Of a stretch of 9,140 nucleotides of DNA, positions 1 through 6,811 are shown in pieces. The stretch comes from Ruminococcus sp. (GTDB lineage: Bacteria > Bacillota > Clostridia > Oscillospirales > Acutalibacteraceae). The number at the start of each line of letters is the position of its first letter. Position 1 is the first letter of the stretch. The notes under the pieces are model-generated. The model did not search any database. It was given only the letters and a program-made list of their open reading frames with translations, and was not told the origin of the DNA. Location: positions 1 to 9,140 of the forward strand of contig JAFLSL010000027.1 of the NCBI GenBank assembly GCA_022510985.1. Reading direction: 5' to 3'. Position numbers and translations under genes: made by a program.

Positions 1-591
1 GTTTTCGAGTTTCATCTGTGTGAATGCGATAGCCGACTGTGAGCCGTTTTTGCACGCGAATTCCTGAACATCAAAACCTTCGTAATCTTTAACGCTGTTA
101 TACAGAACATACACGCGTTGCTTATTGTCGGTACAAAGTCCTTTAAATCCGTCATAAACCGCAGCAACCGTATAAGTTTTATTAAAAAGCTTAAAAGGTT
201 TTCCGACAGCGTCTGTATTGAGATAAAGCTTAAGTGCCAAATCCTTGCTTATTACAACGCTGTTTTCGTCAAGGTTTTCCACGTTAATTTTATAATTCTC
301 AAAAAATCTTTCATTAACGAGTACGGGTGTAACGGTGTTGTTTCTTACTTCTACTTTCTCCGCCTCAGCACAGAATGAAAGTGTCGGCGTACCAACATAG
401 ATTTCGTTTATTCTTTCATCTATTTCAACTGCTTTTGAAACGGTAAACGGCTTTATATTTGATGACGCGTCGTAGTTAATCTGAGTAATCGATGGGGTAT
501 TATTCAGAACGATAAAGGCTGTAAAAATAATGGAACAAAGTGATAAAACAGCTAAAACGCTCAGAACAATAGAAATGCTTTTATTCCTCAT
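1..591 (-). CDS. MacB/FtsX-like ABC permease, N-terminal part (cut by window edge)
   Basis: The reading frame starts at the ATG at 591-589 and stays open for 197 codons to the window edge, so the C-terminus is missing. Residues about 6-28 form one hydrophobic membrane segment. The rest is an extracytoplasmic domain. Around residues 110-150 the pattern ISKDLALKLY...DAVGKPFKLF followed by YTVAAVYDGF matches the MacB periplasmic core domain (the 'lA..lf....vGk.l.l....ytVvGV' block). In the family, a C-terminal FtsX domain with three membrane segments follows; here it would lie off the window. A ribosome binding site (AGGAGG, about 8 nt upstream) sits inside the end of the preceding gene, and the start overlaps that gene by 11 bp, so translational coupling is likely. 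Family role: ABC-driven export or mechanotransmission across the envelope. Substrate unknown; the family call rests on one conserved block. Confidence 0.72.
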   Translation of the reverse strand, partial: MRNKSISIVLSVLAVLSLCSIIFTAFIVLNNTPSITQINYDASSNIKPFTVSKAVEIDERINEIYVGTPTLSFCAEAEKVEVRNNTVTPVLVNERFFENYKINVENLDENSVVISKDLALKLYLNTDAVGKPFKLFNKTYTVAAVYDGFKGLCTDNKQRVYVLYNSVKDYEGFDVQEFACKNGSQSAIAFTQMKLEN

Positions 592-1015
592 CAAACTCCT
601 CCTCAACAACATAAACCCTGTCGCCGTCAGAGATGCTTTTTGAGGTCGAATATACAAGCTGAAGGCTGGTCGTAAAGAAGTCGCCGCCCCCGTTCGATAC
701 CTCGTAGTAAAGTTCATCGCTTCCTGTTATAACAACGTCCATTTGGTAAACATACGCCTCATCGCTGTCATCGTTAATTCTATGGGCATAGTAAAAGGTT
801 CCCGTATCGCCCTCAACAGTAAGCACCGATTTAGGCACAAGATATTTGTTGTAAATTCGTGTATTTCCTTTCAAATCGCTCAAAACCGCCTCGCAGGTTT
901 TAACCTGAGGTAAAAGCATTCTGTCGATTGTTTCAGAAAAATATGTTAAAATCGCTACTACTGCGAAAAATACTACGGCAGTCGTTATAGCTATTTTTTT
1001 AAGTTTCTTTCTCAT
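581..1015 (-). CDS. Short membrane-anchored protein resembling a MacA/HlyD adaptor lacking its central domains
   Basis: The protein has 144 residues. Residues about 8-26 are a hydrophobic anchor, followed by FSETIDRMLLPQVKTCEAVL, which looks like the opening of clostridial efflux adaptor proteins (anchor, then 'LPeV', then the first beta strand). The stretch from about residue 58 (YLVPKSVLTVEGDTGTFYYA) to ISDGDRVYVVEE resembles the end of the same adaptors: 'vPksAl', a strand reading 'yVy', and a terminal 'i.dGd.V.v'. Only about ten residues join the two parts, whereas a full adaptor has a lipoyl domain and a coiled-coil hairpin there and is usually above 300 residues. The C-terminus is acidic (EEEFDEE). 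The gene starts 9 bp after the permease gene with AAGGAGG abutting that gene's stop codon, and overlaps the MacB-like gene. The adaptor reading is inference from motif order; it may instead be an unrelated small membrane protein. Confidence 0.6.
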   Translation of the reverse strand: MRKKLKKIAITTAVVFFAVVAILTYFSETIDRMLLPQVKTCEAVLSDLKGNTRIYNKYLVPKSVLTVEGDTGTFYYAHRINDDSDEAYVYQMDVVITGSDELYYEVSNGGGDFFTTSLQLVYSTSKSISDGDRVYVVEEEFDEE

Positions 1016-1024
1016 ATGTCCTCC

Positions 1025-1861
1025 TTATAGTTTGTCAGACGATGTAAACGGTGAACGAATATCGTTTTCGCCGTAAAGGTAAATCAAAAGCGGCGGTATC
1101 ATAAACATCACTCCGCAAGCGAAAATTACTCCGTAGTCGGAGTCCGCGATATCGGCAAGCGTTATCGAAAGCGGATACATACCTTTGTCCGAAAAGTAAA
1201 TCATAGGTTGTTCAACGGCACTCCAGCTGTCTATAAATGTTAAGAGCGTAAGTGTTACAAGTCCGCCCTTAATTTGCGGGACTATTATACGTGTAAAAAT
1301 TTTAAGGTACGATGCTCCGTCAATTCTCGCCGCCTCAATCGAAGAGTAGGAGATGTATTTTATACTTTGTCTTAATAGGCATATTCCGAACGCCGAAAAT
1401 GTTCCCGGCAAAATAACCGACATAAAGCTGTTGAGAATGTTGAGTTTGTCGAGAACAATGTAGTTCGGAACAAGCGTTACCTGCAGCGGTAAAATGAGCA
1501 AAACTATATATATGAAAAACAGCTTATCCCGAAACGGAAATTTCAGCTTAGCAAACGCAAATGCCGCGAGCGACGAAAAAACGACTTGCATAATTACGGT
1601 AGGGAAGGTGATTATTACAGAGTTCCAGAACTTAAGCAGATACTCGGGACGTCTGAAAAACACCTTATAAAACTGCTCCAATGAAAACATATTCGGTATT
1701 AAATCAACCGATTTAAATGTTTCGTTTGAGAAGTTTAAGATATTTTCAATCTCACTTGACTGCATAAATGAGCTTGCCAGCATATATATCAAGGGAAAAA
1801 GGAATATAACAGTCAGCAAAACCAGCAGTATATATTTTAAAACAGATTTAGTCTTTTTCAT
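1025..1861 (-). CDS. Carbohydrate-type ABC importer permease, second subunit (MalG-like)
   Basis: This is an inner-membrane permease of the binding-protein-dependent importer family, with about six hydrophobic segments. The cytoplasmic EAA loop that docks the ATPase is clear at residues about 175-196 (EAARIDGASYLKIF, then a conserved IVPQ). I chose the ATG at 1861-1859, giving 278 residues, because GAGG lies 6 nt upstream. An in-frame ATG four codons earlier (1873) overlaps the previous stop as ATGA but has no clear ribosome binding site; either may be used. The protein pairs with the upstream permease to form the channel. The C-terminal tail after YLYGEN reads DIRSPFTSSDKL and lacks the usual 'GaVKG' type ending, so the end of the protein has diverged. 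Substrate cannot be read from the sequence; sugars or oligosaccharides are usual for the family. Confidence 0.88.
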   Translation of the reverse strand: MKKTKSVLKYILLVLLTVIFLFPLIYMLASSFMQSSEIENILNFSNETFKSVDLIPNMFSLEQFYKVFFRRPEYLLKFWNSVIITFPTVIMQVVFSSLAAFAFAKLKFPFRDKLFFIYIVLLILPLQVTLVPNYIVLDKLNILNSFMSVILPGTFSAFGICLLRQSIKYISYSSIEAARIDGASYLKIFTRIIVPQIKGGLVTLTLLTFIDSWSAVEQPMIYFSDKGMYPLSITLADIADSDYGVIFACGVMFMIPPLLIYLYGENDIRSPFTSSDKL

Positions 1862-1869
1862 TTTGAACC

Positions 1870-2721
1870 TCATTCAAGATGACTGCGTTTTCTCTCAAAT
1901 TTAAAGAATACTAAAAGTATCGCGATAATAAATACAGAGAGAATTATTGATGCAGCGGAAAGCCTCGGGTAGTTAAGATTGTAGTAGTTGTTGTTTACGA
2001 AATTCTGCATAAAGTAAACGTGTTCGTTCGGATAATCGCCGAACAGTGCGAAAACCTCGCGGTAGATTTTGAACGAATATATAAGCTCCATAAGGAACAC
2101 GAAGAAAATCGTCGGAACAATATTCGGAATTTTAATGCGTGTAACTATCGTAAAAGCGTTTGCACCGTCGAGCCTTGCACTTTCAACATACGCATCGGGA
2201 ATATTAGCAAGCCCCGCGGTAAAAAGAATTACGCAAAATCCGCAGTATTTCCACACGAAAATTATTATAATCATTACCATTGAAAACGGAGAATTAAAGA
2301 ACTCTATGCTTTCAAGTCCGACAACGTTCAGAAGTCCGTTTACCGCTCCGTAATCCTCAAAAAACACCTGCCAGACTACAATCAGAGATGCCACGGGAAT
2401 TACCACGGGAATTAACAACGCACTCCTGAAAAACGACGAGAGCTTTTTAAATGAATTTAAAAACAAAGCTATTAAAAAGGAAATTACCATCAAAAGCGGA
2501 ATTGCGGTTAAGGTGAAAATCGCCGTGTTTTTCAAAGCAAGCGTAAACGAATAGTTTGAAAACAGGTCGATATAATTTCCGAGTCCGACAAACTGACCGC
2601 CCGTAAAAAGGCTTTCTATAAAGCAGATTATGTAGGGGATAATATAGAATACCGTTACGCCTATAAAACTCGGCAATAAAAACAGTATCGCAACAATTGA
2701 TTCTTTAGATTTATACGTCAT
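1870..2721 (-). CDS. Carbohydrate-type ABC importer permease, first subunit (UgpA/MalF-like)
   Basis: A 283-residue membrane protein with about six hydrophobic segments (for example about 8-36, 66-90, 98-120, 145-170, 203-220 and 256-273). The EAA docking loop is at about 178-200, reading ESARLDGANAFTIV with the conserved IPN after it. Its length fits the short UgpA/MsmF-like members rather than long MalF. The ATG at 2721 lies only 3 bp after the stop of the solute-binding protein gene, and its ribosome binding site (GAGGAG) is formed by the last two codons of that gene, which implies coupled translation. It is expected to form a heterodimeric pore with the next permease. No ATPase gene is near, so the complex may borrow a shared MsmX-type ATPase or use one encoded beyond the left edge. 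Confidence 0.9.
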   Translation of the reverse strand: MTYKSKESIVAILFLLPSFIGVTVFYIIPYIICFIESLFTGGQFVGLGNYIDLFSNYSFTLALKNTAIFTLTAIPLLMVISFLIALFLNSFKKLSSFFRSALLIPVVIPVASLIVVWQVFFEDYGAVNGLLNVVGLESIEFFNSPFSMVMIIIIFVWKYCGFCVILFTAGLANIPDAYVESARLDGANAFTIVTRIKIPNIVPTIFFVFLMELIYSFKIYREVFALFGDYPNEHVYFMQNFVNNNYYNLNYPRLSAASIILSVFIIAILLVFFKFERKRSHLE

Positions 2722-2724
2722 TTT

Positions 2725-4074
2725 TTACTCCTCAAGGTAGAATTTAGTTGCTGTTGTAAGCTGACGGATGAACTTATTTTTTGGAAGCTTGCCGTCTGCA
2801 TATTTCCATACCAATCCGCCTATAATCTGACCTTTATAGTAGCTCCTGTTAAGCTCGCATTTCTTAACATTCTTTACGGCATCTATACACGCCTTCATAA
2901 TTTCTGATTCTACTCCGACAATTCTTCCTTTGCTGTCCTCAATATCCGCGGCGTTTTTTATTCGCTTTTCAAGAACATTGTAATTAATCGGAAAACCTGT
3001 AACAGCACTTCTTCTTGTTAAATGCGATTGACCGTCATCGCTCAATGCGTATTTGATAAACTCGATAACTTTTTCCTTTTTCTTAGAATTTTTATTTACC
3101 GCAATACCGAATTCTATGGTACCTATGCTGTCATCTTTGTTTCTGACAGGTCCTCTGTAGATAACGGTATCATCCTGATGTTCTTTGTTTAAGAATACGT
3201 GTATATCTCTTATATCCTCATATGAGCCTTCCCAATCCATAAAGCTTTCCTGAAGAGAGGCAAAGTTGTAAAGCTCATCTGTAAAAATACTTTCTTTATA
3301 GTTGCTGTCCTCAGAAGCGTCGTCGATATTCTTATTTGCATTTATTAGTTTTGTTACTATATCTAAAATATCCTTGAATTCCTTATTATCCAAGTCGATT
3401 TCTTTTTTGTTAAAATCAATATAATCGCAGATAATTTCAGAAAGAAGTGATGAATCGTAGCTTTGAGTATATAGATTATATTCGCCGCTGTATTTTAAAA
3501 GAGTGTTGAAAAAATCCTTGTCGCTGTATGTTATTGCTGAGTTTTGTTCTGTAGGCATATTGAATTTTTCCATAACGCGTTTACTAGAGATATGTATATT
3601 TGGACTGTAAATCAACGGAACTATGTATCTCTCTCCGTGAAAAATGCCTGAGTCCAAAACGTTTTTGTTTAGATTAGAGGTGTCGAGCTTTTCTCCGTTT
3701 TCTTTAAAAATCTCGTCAACGTTTGCGAAAAGCTTTGCCTCAATCATTTTTTCAAACGGCAGATACTGATTTGTAAGGAAAATATCGGGGCCGCCGCCTG
3801 CCATTATTTCGGTCGACATTTTATTGTAAAGCTCAATTTCGTTTTCAAAGGTTACGTAATCAACCTGATATGAGAGATTGAGATTTTTATTTGCTGAGCA
3901 GTATGTGTTGTAGGTGCTGAAAAGATCTTTGTACCAACTTTTTGCTCCTTCTGTACAGTAAACCAAAATTTTATCGCTTTGGTATTTAGGCTCGGATTTT
4001 GCACAAGAGGCAGAAAAAACAAGCGTAAGTGCTATTAAAAATACAGCCGTTATTTTAAGTTTTAGCTTTTTCAT
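2725..4074 (-). CDS. Extracellular solute-binding lipoprotein of an ABC importer (family 1-like)
   Basis: The first gene of the leftward operon. I place the start at the ATG at 4074-4072 (449 residues): it opens a classic lipoprotein signal peptide, MKKLKLKITAVFLIALTLVF followed by SASC with Cys24 as the probable lipidated residue. The lipobox has Ser at -3, which is permissive rather than ideal. GGTGAT about 6 nt upstream serves as ribosome binding site. An upstream in-frame extension to 4179 encodes only Phe/Tyr-rich sequence translated from AT-rich spacer and is rejected. Family hallmarks are AGGGPDIF at about 92-99 and, near the C-terminus, VIEFIKYALSDDGQ...TGFPINYNVLEKR. The mature protein would sit outside the membrane and deliver ligand to the two permeases. 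Ligand unknown; a sugar or oligosaccharide is the usual guess. Confidence 0.88.
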   Translation of the reverse strand: MKKLKLKITAVFLIALTLVFSASCAKSEPKYQSDKILVYCTEGAKSWYKDLFSTYNTYCSANKNLNLSYQVDYVTFENEIELYNKMSTEIMAGGGPDIFLTNQYLPFEKMIEAKLFANVDEIFKENGEKLDTSNLNKNVLDSGIFHGERYIVPLIYSPNIHISSKRVMEKFNMPTEQNSAITYSDKDFFNTLLKYSGEYNLYTQSYDSSLLSEIICDYIDFNKKEIDLDNKEFKDILDIVTKLINANKNIDDASEDSNYKESIFTDELYNFASLQESFMDWEGSYEDIRDIHVFLNKEHQDDTVIYRGPVRNKDDSIGTIEFGIAVNKNSKKKEKVIEFIKYALSDDGQSHLTRRSAVTGFPINYNVLEKRIKNAADIEDSKGRIVGVESEIMKACIDAVKNVKKCELNRSYYKGQIIGGLVWKYADGKLPKNKFIRQLTTATKFYLEE

Positions 4075-4247
4075 ATGTATCACCAAAATAATAATAACAT
4101 ATAAATTTGTATTTTGGGTGAAAAAAAGCAAGAAATATACAAAAAGATAAAAATATTTAAAAAATGGTAAAAAAAACACAAAAAGTTTTTAGTTTTAATG
4201 TTTAAAAAATTTTTTTGTATGCTAAAATGATATTGTAAAAATAAAAG

Positions 4248-4276
4248 ATTATATAAATAAAAAATTCCTGTCACAA
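4248..4276 (-). promoter_or_regulatory. Candidate housekeeping promoter of the ABC operon
   Basis: On the minus strand TTGTGA (4276-4271) is followed after 17 bases by a perfect TATAAT (4253-4248). The -35 matches consensus at TTG and at the fifth position only weakly, and the surroundings are so AT-rich that a chance match is possible. The -35 occupies the same bases as the TGTCACA element of the divergent ECF promoter. Confidence 0.42.
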
Positions 4277-4294
4277 AAATAAATTTTCGAGGTT
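4269..4294 (+). promoter_or_regulatory. Probable ECF-sigma autoregulated promoter
   Basis: TGTCACA (4269-4275, within CCTGTCACAAA at 4267-4277) is followed after 15 bases by GGTT (4291-4294). The same 11-base element and the same 15-base spacing recur upstream of the secreted Ig-like protein gene at 6812. Two identical copies in one sigma-factor locus suggest the promoter recognised by the ECF factor encoded just downstream. The start of transcription would be near 4302, about 35 nt before the start codon. Assignment of the two boxes as -35 and -10 is inference. Confidence 0.68.
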
Positions 4295-4336
4295 TTAAGT
4301 ATATAGAGGGAAATATATTTATTGGGGTTAAAAGAA

Positions 4337-4876
4337 ATGATTGCATTATATTTTTCGCTGGTCGAAAGCGAAGGCGATAAAGAAAAATTTGAACAAATCT
4401 ATATTCGCTACAAAAGCCTTATGCTCAGCCGTGCCTTTGAGATACTCCACGACCGCGGACTTTCGGAGGACGCTGTACATAATGCTTTTATGCGTATACT
4501 TAAAAATCTTGAAAAGCTTGACGACGCGGAACATCCGCGTACAAAAGGTTACGTTATGATTGTGCTTGAAAACGTGGCGAAAACGCTGTATGTAAAGAAC
4601 AAAAAGCAGACAGTAATCGAGCTTGACGAAAATATCGCCGAAAAATCAAACGTCGAGGTTGATACCGAGGCAAAGCTGACCGCTGAATTTGTAGCGGAGA
4701 AAATAGCCGAACTGCCCGATATTTACCGCGATGTTTTAACGCTTAAATATCTGCACGGACTTAATGACAAGGAAATTGCCGCAGCTGTTGGTATTTCGCC
4801 AGTTTCGGCAAGAAAACGACTGCAACGTGCACGTGAAAAGCTGAAAAGGCTTGTAGGAGGAGAACTTTATGGATAG
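4337..4876 (+). CDS. ECF-type RNA polymerase sigma factor
   Basis: A 179-residue sigma-70 family protein with only regions 2 and 4, as in extracytoplasmic-function factors. Region 2 spans about residues 15-90 (FEQIYIRYKSLMLSRAFEIL, then LSEDAVHNAFMRILKNLEKL, which contains the core-binding and -10 recognition helices). Region 4 spans about 120-172 (IAELPDIYRDVLTLKYLHGL, then DKEIAAAVGISPVSARKRLQ as the helix-turn-helix that reads the -35 element). I chose the ATG at 4337, with GGGG 9 nt upstream and the MIALYFSLVES opening common in clostridial relatives; a TTG at 4322 would add five residues. The gene overlaps the next one by 8 bp (ATGGATAG), typical of sigma/anti-sigma pairs. The upstream TGTCACA promoter suggests positive autoregulation. 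The signal it answers is unknown. Confidence 0.93.
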   Translation: MIALYFSLVESEGDKEKFEQIYIRYKSLMLSRAFEILHDRGLSEDAVHNAFMRILKNLEKLDDAEHPRTKGYVMIVLENVAKTLYVKNKKQTVIELDENIAEKSNVEVDTEAKLTAEFVAEKIAELPDIYRDVLTLKYLHGLNDKEIAAAVGISPVSARKRLQRAREKLKRLVGGELYG

Positions 4877-5558
4877 AATTATTGATGATAAAATGCTTAT
4901 CTCAGCTCTCGAAATTTACGAGAATAAACGTCTTTCTGACTATAATCTCAGAGAAAGCTTTACGCCTTCAAAAAGCTTTGAGAAGAAAATGGAAAAGCTT
5001 ATTAAATCGCAGACTAACTTTTATTATCGCGTGACCTATACAAAAACCCGAAAAACATTAGTCGCACTCGTTGCAACACTTATTCTTTTAGCGTCTGTGC
5101 TGAGTGTAACGGCTGTGCGAGAAACTATTTTGAACTTCTTTGTTTATCATGGCGACGGTGAAAACAATGCGGTTGTAATTGAGTATAACGATGAAAACTC
5201 CTCGTTATATCCGAAAAAGATTGAGAAAGCTTATTCGCTTTCCTATGTTCCCGAAGGCTACACTCTTAGCGAAAAAACTTCGGACGAAGACAATTTAAGC
5301 GAGATATATGTTTGCGGCGAAGATTACCTTGATTTTGAGCAGTTTACAAAGGACGATTATTTGTCCGCGTCCGACAGTGAATTTTCAGCCGCAAAATCGG
5401 AAAGCTTTAACGGTCAGGACTATATCATTCGTACATCTGACGATATGACAATGTTAATATGGGAAAAAGACGGCTATGTTTTTGAGCTGGTCGGATTTAT
5501 AGAAAAGAGCGAGATGTTCAAAGTTGCAGATTCTGCAAAGGGGGAAGTATTAAAATGA
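4869..5558 (+). CDS. DUF4367 single-pass membrane protein, probable anti-sigma factor
   Basis: A 229-residue protein. Residues 1-62 are a hydrophilic, charged cytoplasmic part (including SFEKKMEKLIK), residues about 63-83 one membrane helix (TLVALVATLILLASVLSVTA), and the rest lies outside. The outer part, about 118-225, has the DUF4367 pattern: YSLSYVPEGYTL, DFEQFTKDDY, and toward the end MLIWEKDGYVFELVGFIEKS. In Clostridia this domain architecture is commonly encoded right after ECF sigma genes, so it probably holds the sigma factor at the membrane and senses an envelope signal. No zinc-binding anti-sigma motif (HxxxCxxC) is seen, so binding would use a different N-terminal fold. The ribosome binding site AGGAGGAG lies in the end of the sigma gene. 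The anti-sigma role is inferred from context. Confidence 0.85.
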   Translation: MDRIIDDKMLISALEIYENKRLSDYNLRESFTPSKSFEKKMEKLIKSQTNFYYRVTYTKTRKTLVALVATLILLASVLSVTAVRETILNFFVYHGDGENNAVVIEYNDENSSLYPKKIEKAYSLSYVPEGYTLSEKTSDEDNLSEIYVCGEDYLDFEQFTKDDYLSASDSEFSAAKSESFNGQDYIIRTSDDMTMLIWEKDGYVFELVGFIEKSEMFKVADSAKGEVLK

Positions 5559-6748
5559 AAAAATTCACGGCTTTTTTACTAGTGGTTATGCTATGCGTTT
5601 CCTGCTTTAGCCCTCCTGCAGTTTCAGCTGTTGAGGAAGAGAGTGATTATCTTGCTGATTATGATTACATTTTCGGGAATATAAATGACGAATATACTTT
5701 AGCGTACAAAAGCTTAAACCAAAGTGCCTACACCGATCAATGTTTTATTATCGGAAATTATTATTTCTATATTAATGAGGATGAATTGTCCCTTTATATC
5801 GTTAACGGCACGAAAGAAGTCAAGACGCTTGATATGGCTTACGGGGAAGCTTTAGACGATAACGGCTTGGAAACCGCCGTAAATCTTATTAATAAGGCTA
5901 AGAAAAGCGGAGTTGAGCCGTTTTCAATGTGGAATATTGTTTTTGTAAAGGGAGAGGAAACTACCGATACCGATCCTGCTGAGCCTGATACTACGCTTAC
6001 CCCCGAAACAACTTGCGTTAATCCGACAGTTGCTACGACGATGGAACCCGCACCTGAACAGACAGATGTGCCTGAGGCTACCGCACCACCGACTACTCAG
6101 CCGCCAACGGTTACCAAACCACGACCCACAGAGCCTACTGAACCTACAACTGTACCAACAGCCAGACCGACAAAGAATACCGAGGAGGATACAACCGCAA
6201 AGCCTAAACCTAAGCCCGACGGACCCAATCCAACAACTGCTAAGCCTACAGCCTCGGAAGATAAGAACAGTGCATCTTCAAGTACTGCGAAAAAACCCAA
6301 GCTTAATCTTAAAACCGCAACCCTAAAATGCGGAAAAACTGTTGCACTCTATGTTAAAAATAAGAACGGGAAAAAGGTTAAATTTTCTTCAAGCAACAAA
6401 AGGGTGGCAAAGGTCAGCAAAAAGGGACTTGTGACCACACTGAAAAAAGGTGTCGCAAAAATCACAGCTAAGGTTGGAAAGAAAAAGCTTTACTGCACAG
6501 TCAGGGTTGTTTCAAGCCCGAAGCTTTCGGGTAAGAGCGTTACCGTTCGCCGCGGAAGAACCGCAATTATAAAAATCACAGGGCGAGCCCCCGCAATTAA
6601 AAATACATACAAAAGTACCAAAAAAGCAAAAATCCTAGGCAAACGAAAGTCAAGCACCTTTAAAATCCGAGGACTTCGCCGAGGAAAAACCACCGTTAAG
6701 GTTAAAGTAAACGGAATTGTATTCAAGATAAAAGTCAAAGTTACTTAA
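5555..6748 (+). CDS. Secreted basic protein: N-terminal domain, Pro/Thr linker and two Ig-like (Big_2-like) domains
   Basis: A 397-residue protein that starts within ATGA overlapping the previous stop, with GGGGGAAG upstream. Residues 1-25 are a signal peptide, probably cleaved after AVSA. Residues about 30-132 form a domain rich in Tyr and Asp. Residues about 134-248 are a Pro/Thr-rich linker of the kind that spans cell wall. Two repeats follow at about 250-320 and 322-397: each has the Ig-like pattern 'lk.Gk...vk......v.f.ssn..vakVs..G.v..lkkG.a.Itakv'. The Ig-like part is extremely rich in Lys and Arg and could bind teichoic acid or other anionic wall polymers (inference). There is no sortase signal or S-layer motif. 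Being the third gene of the sigma/DUF4367 operon, it is probably an output or co-sensor of that system. It is a paralogue of the next gene. Confidence 0.88.
   Translation: MKKFTAFLLVVMLCVSCFSPPAVSAVEEESDYLADYDYIFGNINDEYTLAYKSLNQSAYTDQCFIIGNYYFYINEDELSLYIVNGTKEVKTLDMAYGEALDDNGLETAVNLINKAKKSGVEPFSMWNIVFVKGEETTDTDPAEPDTTLTPETTCVNPTVATTMEPAPEQTDVPEATAPPTTQPPTVTKPRPTEPTEPTTVPTARPTKNTEEDTTAKPKPKPDGPNPTTAKPTASEDKNSASSSTAKKPKLNLKTATLKCGKTVALYVKNKNGKKVKFSSSNKRVAKVSKKGLVTTLKKGVAKITAKVGKKKLYCTVRVVSSPKLSGKSVTVRRGRTAIIKITGRAPAIKNTYKSTKKAKILGKRKSSTFKIRGLRRGKTTVKVKVNGIVFKIKVKVT
5954..6298 (+). repeat. Low-complexity Pro/Thr/Glu/Lys linker-coding stretch
   Basis: This part of the gene encodes about 115 residues dominated by Pro, Thr, Glu, Ala and later Lys (for example PTEPTEPTTVPTARPT). 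It lies between the N-terminal domain and the Ig-like domains. The downstream paralogue (6812-7690) lacks it entirely, which makes the linker the main difference between the two proteins. Such stretches change length easily by slippage or unequal recombination. Confidence 0.75.
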
Positions 6749-6752
6749 AACC

Positions 6753-6778
6753 TGTCACAAATCTATTTTTTAAGGGTT
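6753..6778 (+). promoter_or_regulatory. Second ECF-type promoter, before the Ig-like protein gene
   Basis: TGTCACA (6753-6759, within CCTGTCACAAA at 6751-6761) is followed after 15 bases by GGTT (6775-6778). The 11-base element, the T-rich spacer and the spacing match the promoter of the ECF sigma gene. It starts only 2 bp after the stop of the preceding gene. It would start a transcript near 6786, just ahead of the GAGGTG ribosome binding site at 6800-6805. Confidence 0.68.
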
Positions 6779-6811
6779 ATAGATAGCAGAGAACATTAAT
6801 GAGGTGATAAA

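Larger units (their letters stand above)
4075..4336. other. AT-rich divergent intergenic region
   Basis: This spacer separates the leftward ABC operon from the rightward sigma-factor operon. It is dominated by A and T runs (for example at 4141-4215). It holds an ECF-type promoter reading right (4269-4294) and a plausible housekeeping promoter reading left (4248-4276), which would give the solute-binding protein gene a leader of about 165 nt. I see no terminator, tRNA or stable GC-rich hairpin in it. Confidence 0.7.

Noticed and set aside
118..378. Plus-strand open frame antisense to the MacB-like gene
   Set aside because: It lies fully opposite a well-supported coding frame, has no ribosome binding site and encodes no recognisable domain.
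2020..2353. Two plus-strand open frames antisense to the first permease gene
   Set aside because: They mirror the membrane-protein gene on the other strand, lack ribosome binding sites and overlap each other.
4075..4179. N-terminal extension of the solute-binding protein by 35 residues
   Set aside because: The added residues are Phe/Tyr/Ile-rich translations of AT-rich spacer, no ribosome binding site precedes them, and they would bury a good lipoprotein signal peptide that starts at 4074.
6030..6326. Open frames on both strands within the Pro/Thr linker region
   Set aside because: Low-complexity sequence keeps several frames open; composition is a by-product of Pro and Thr codons, and no start signals are seen.
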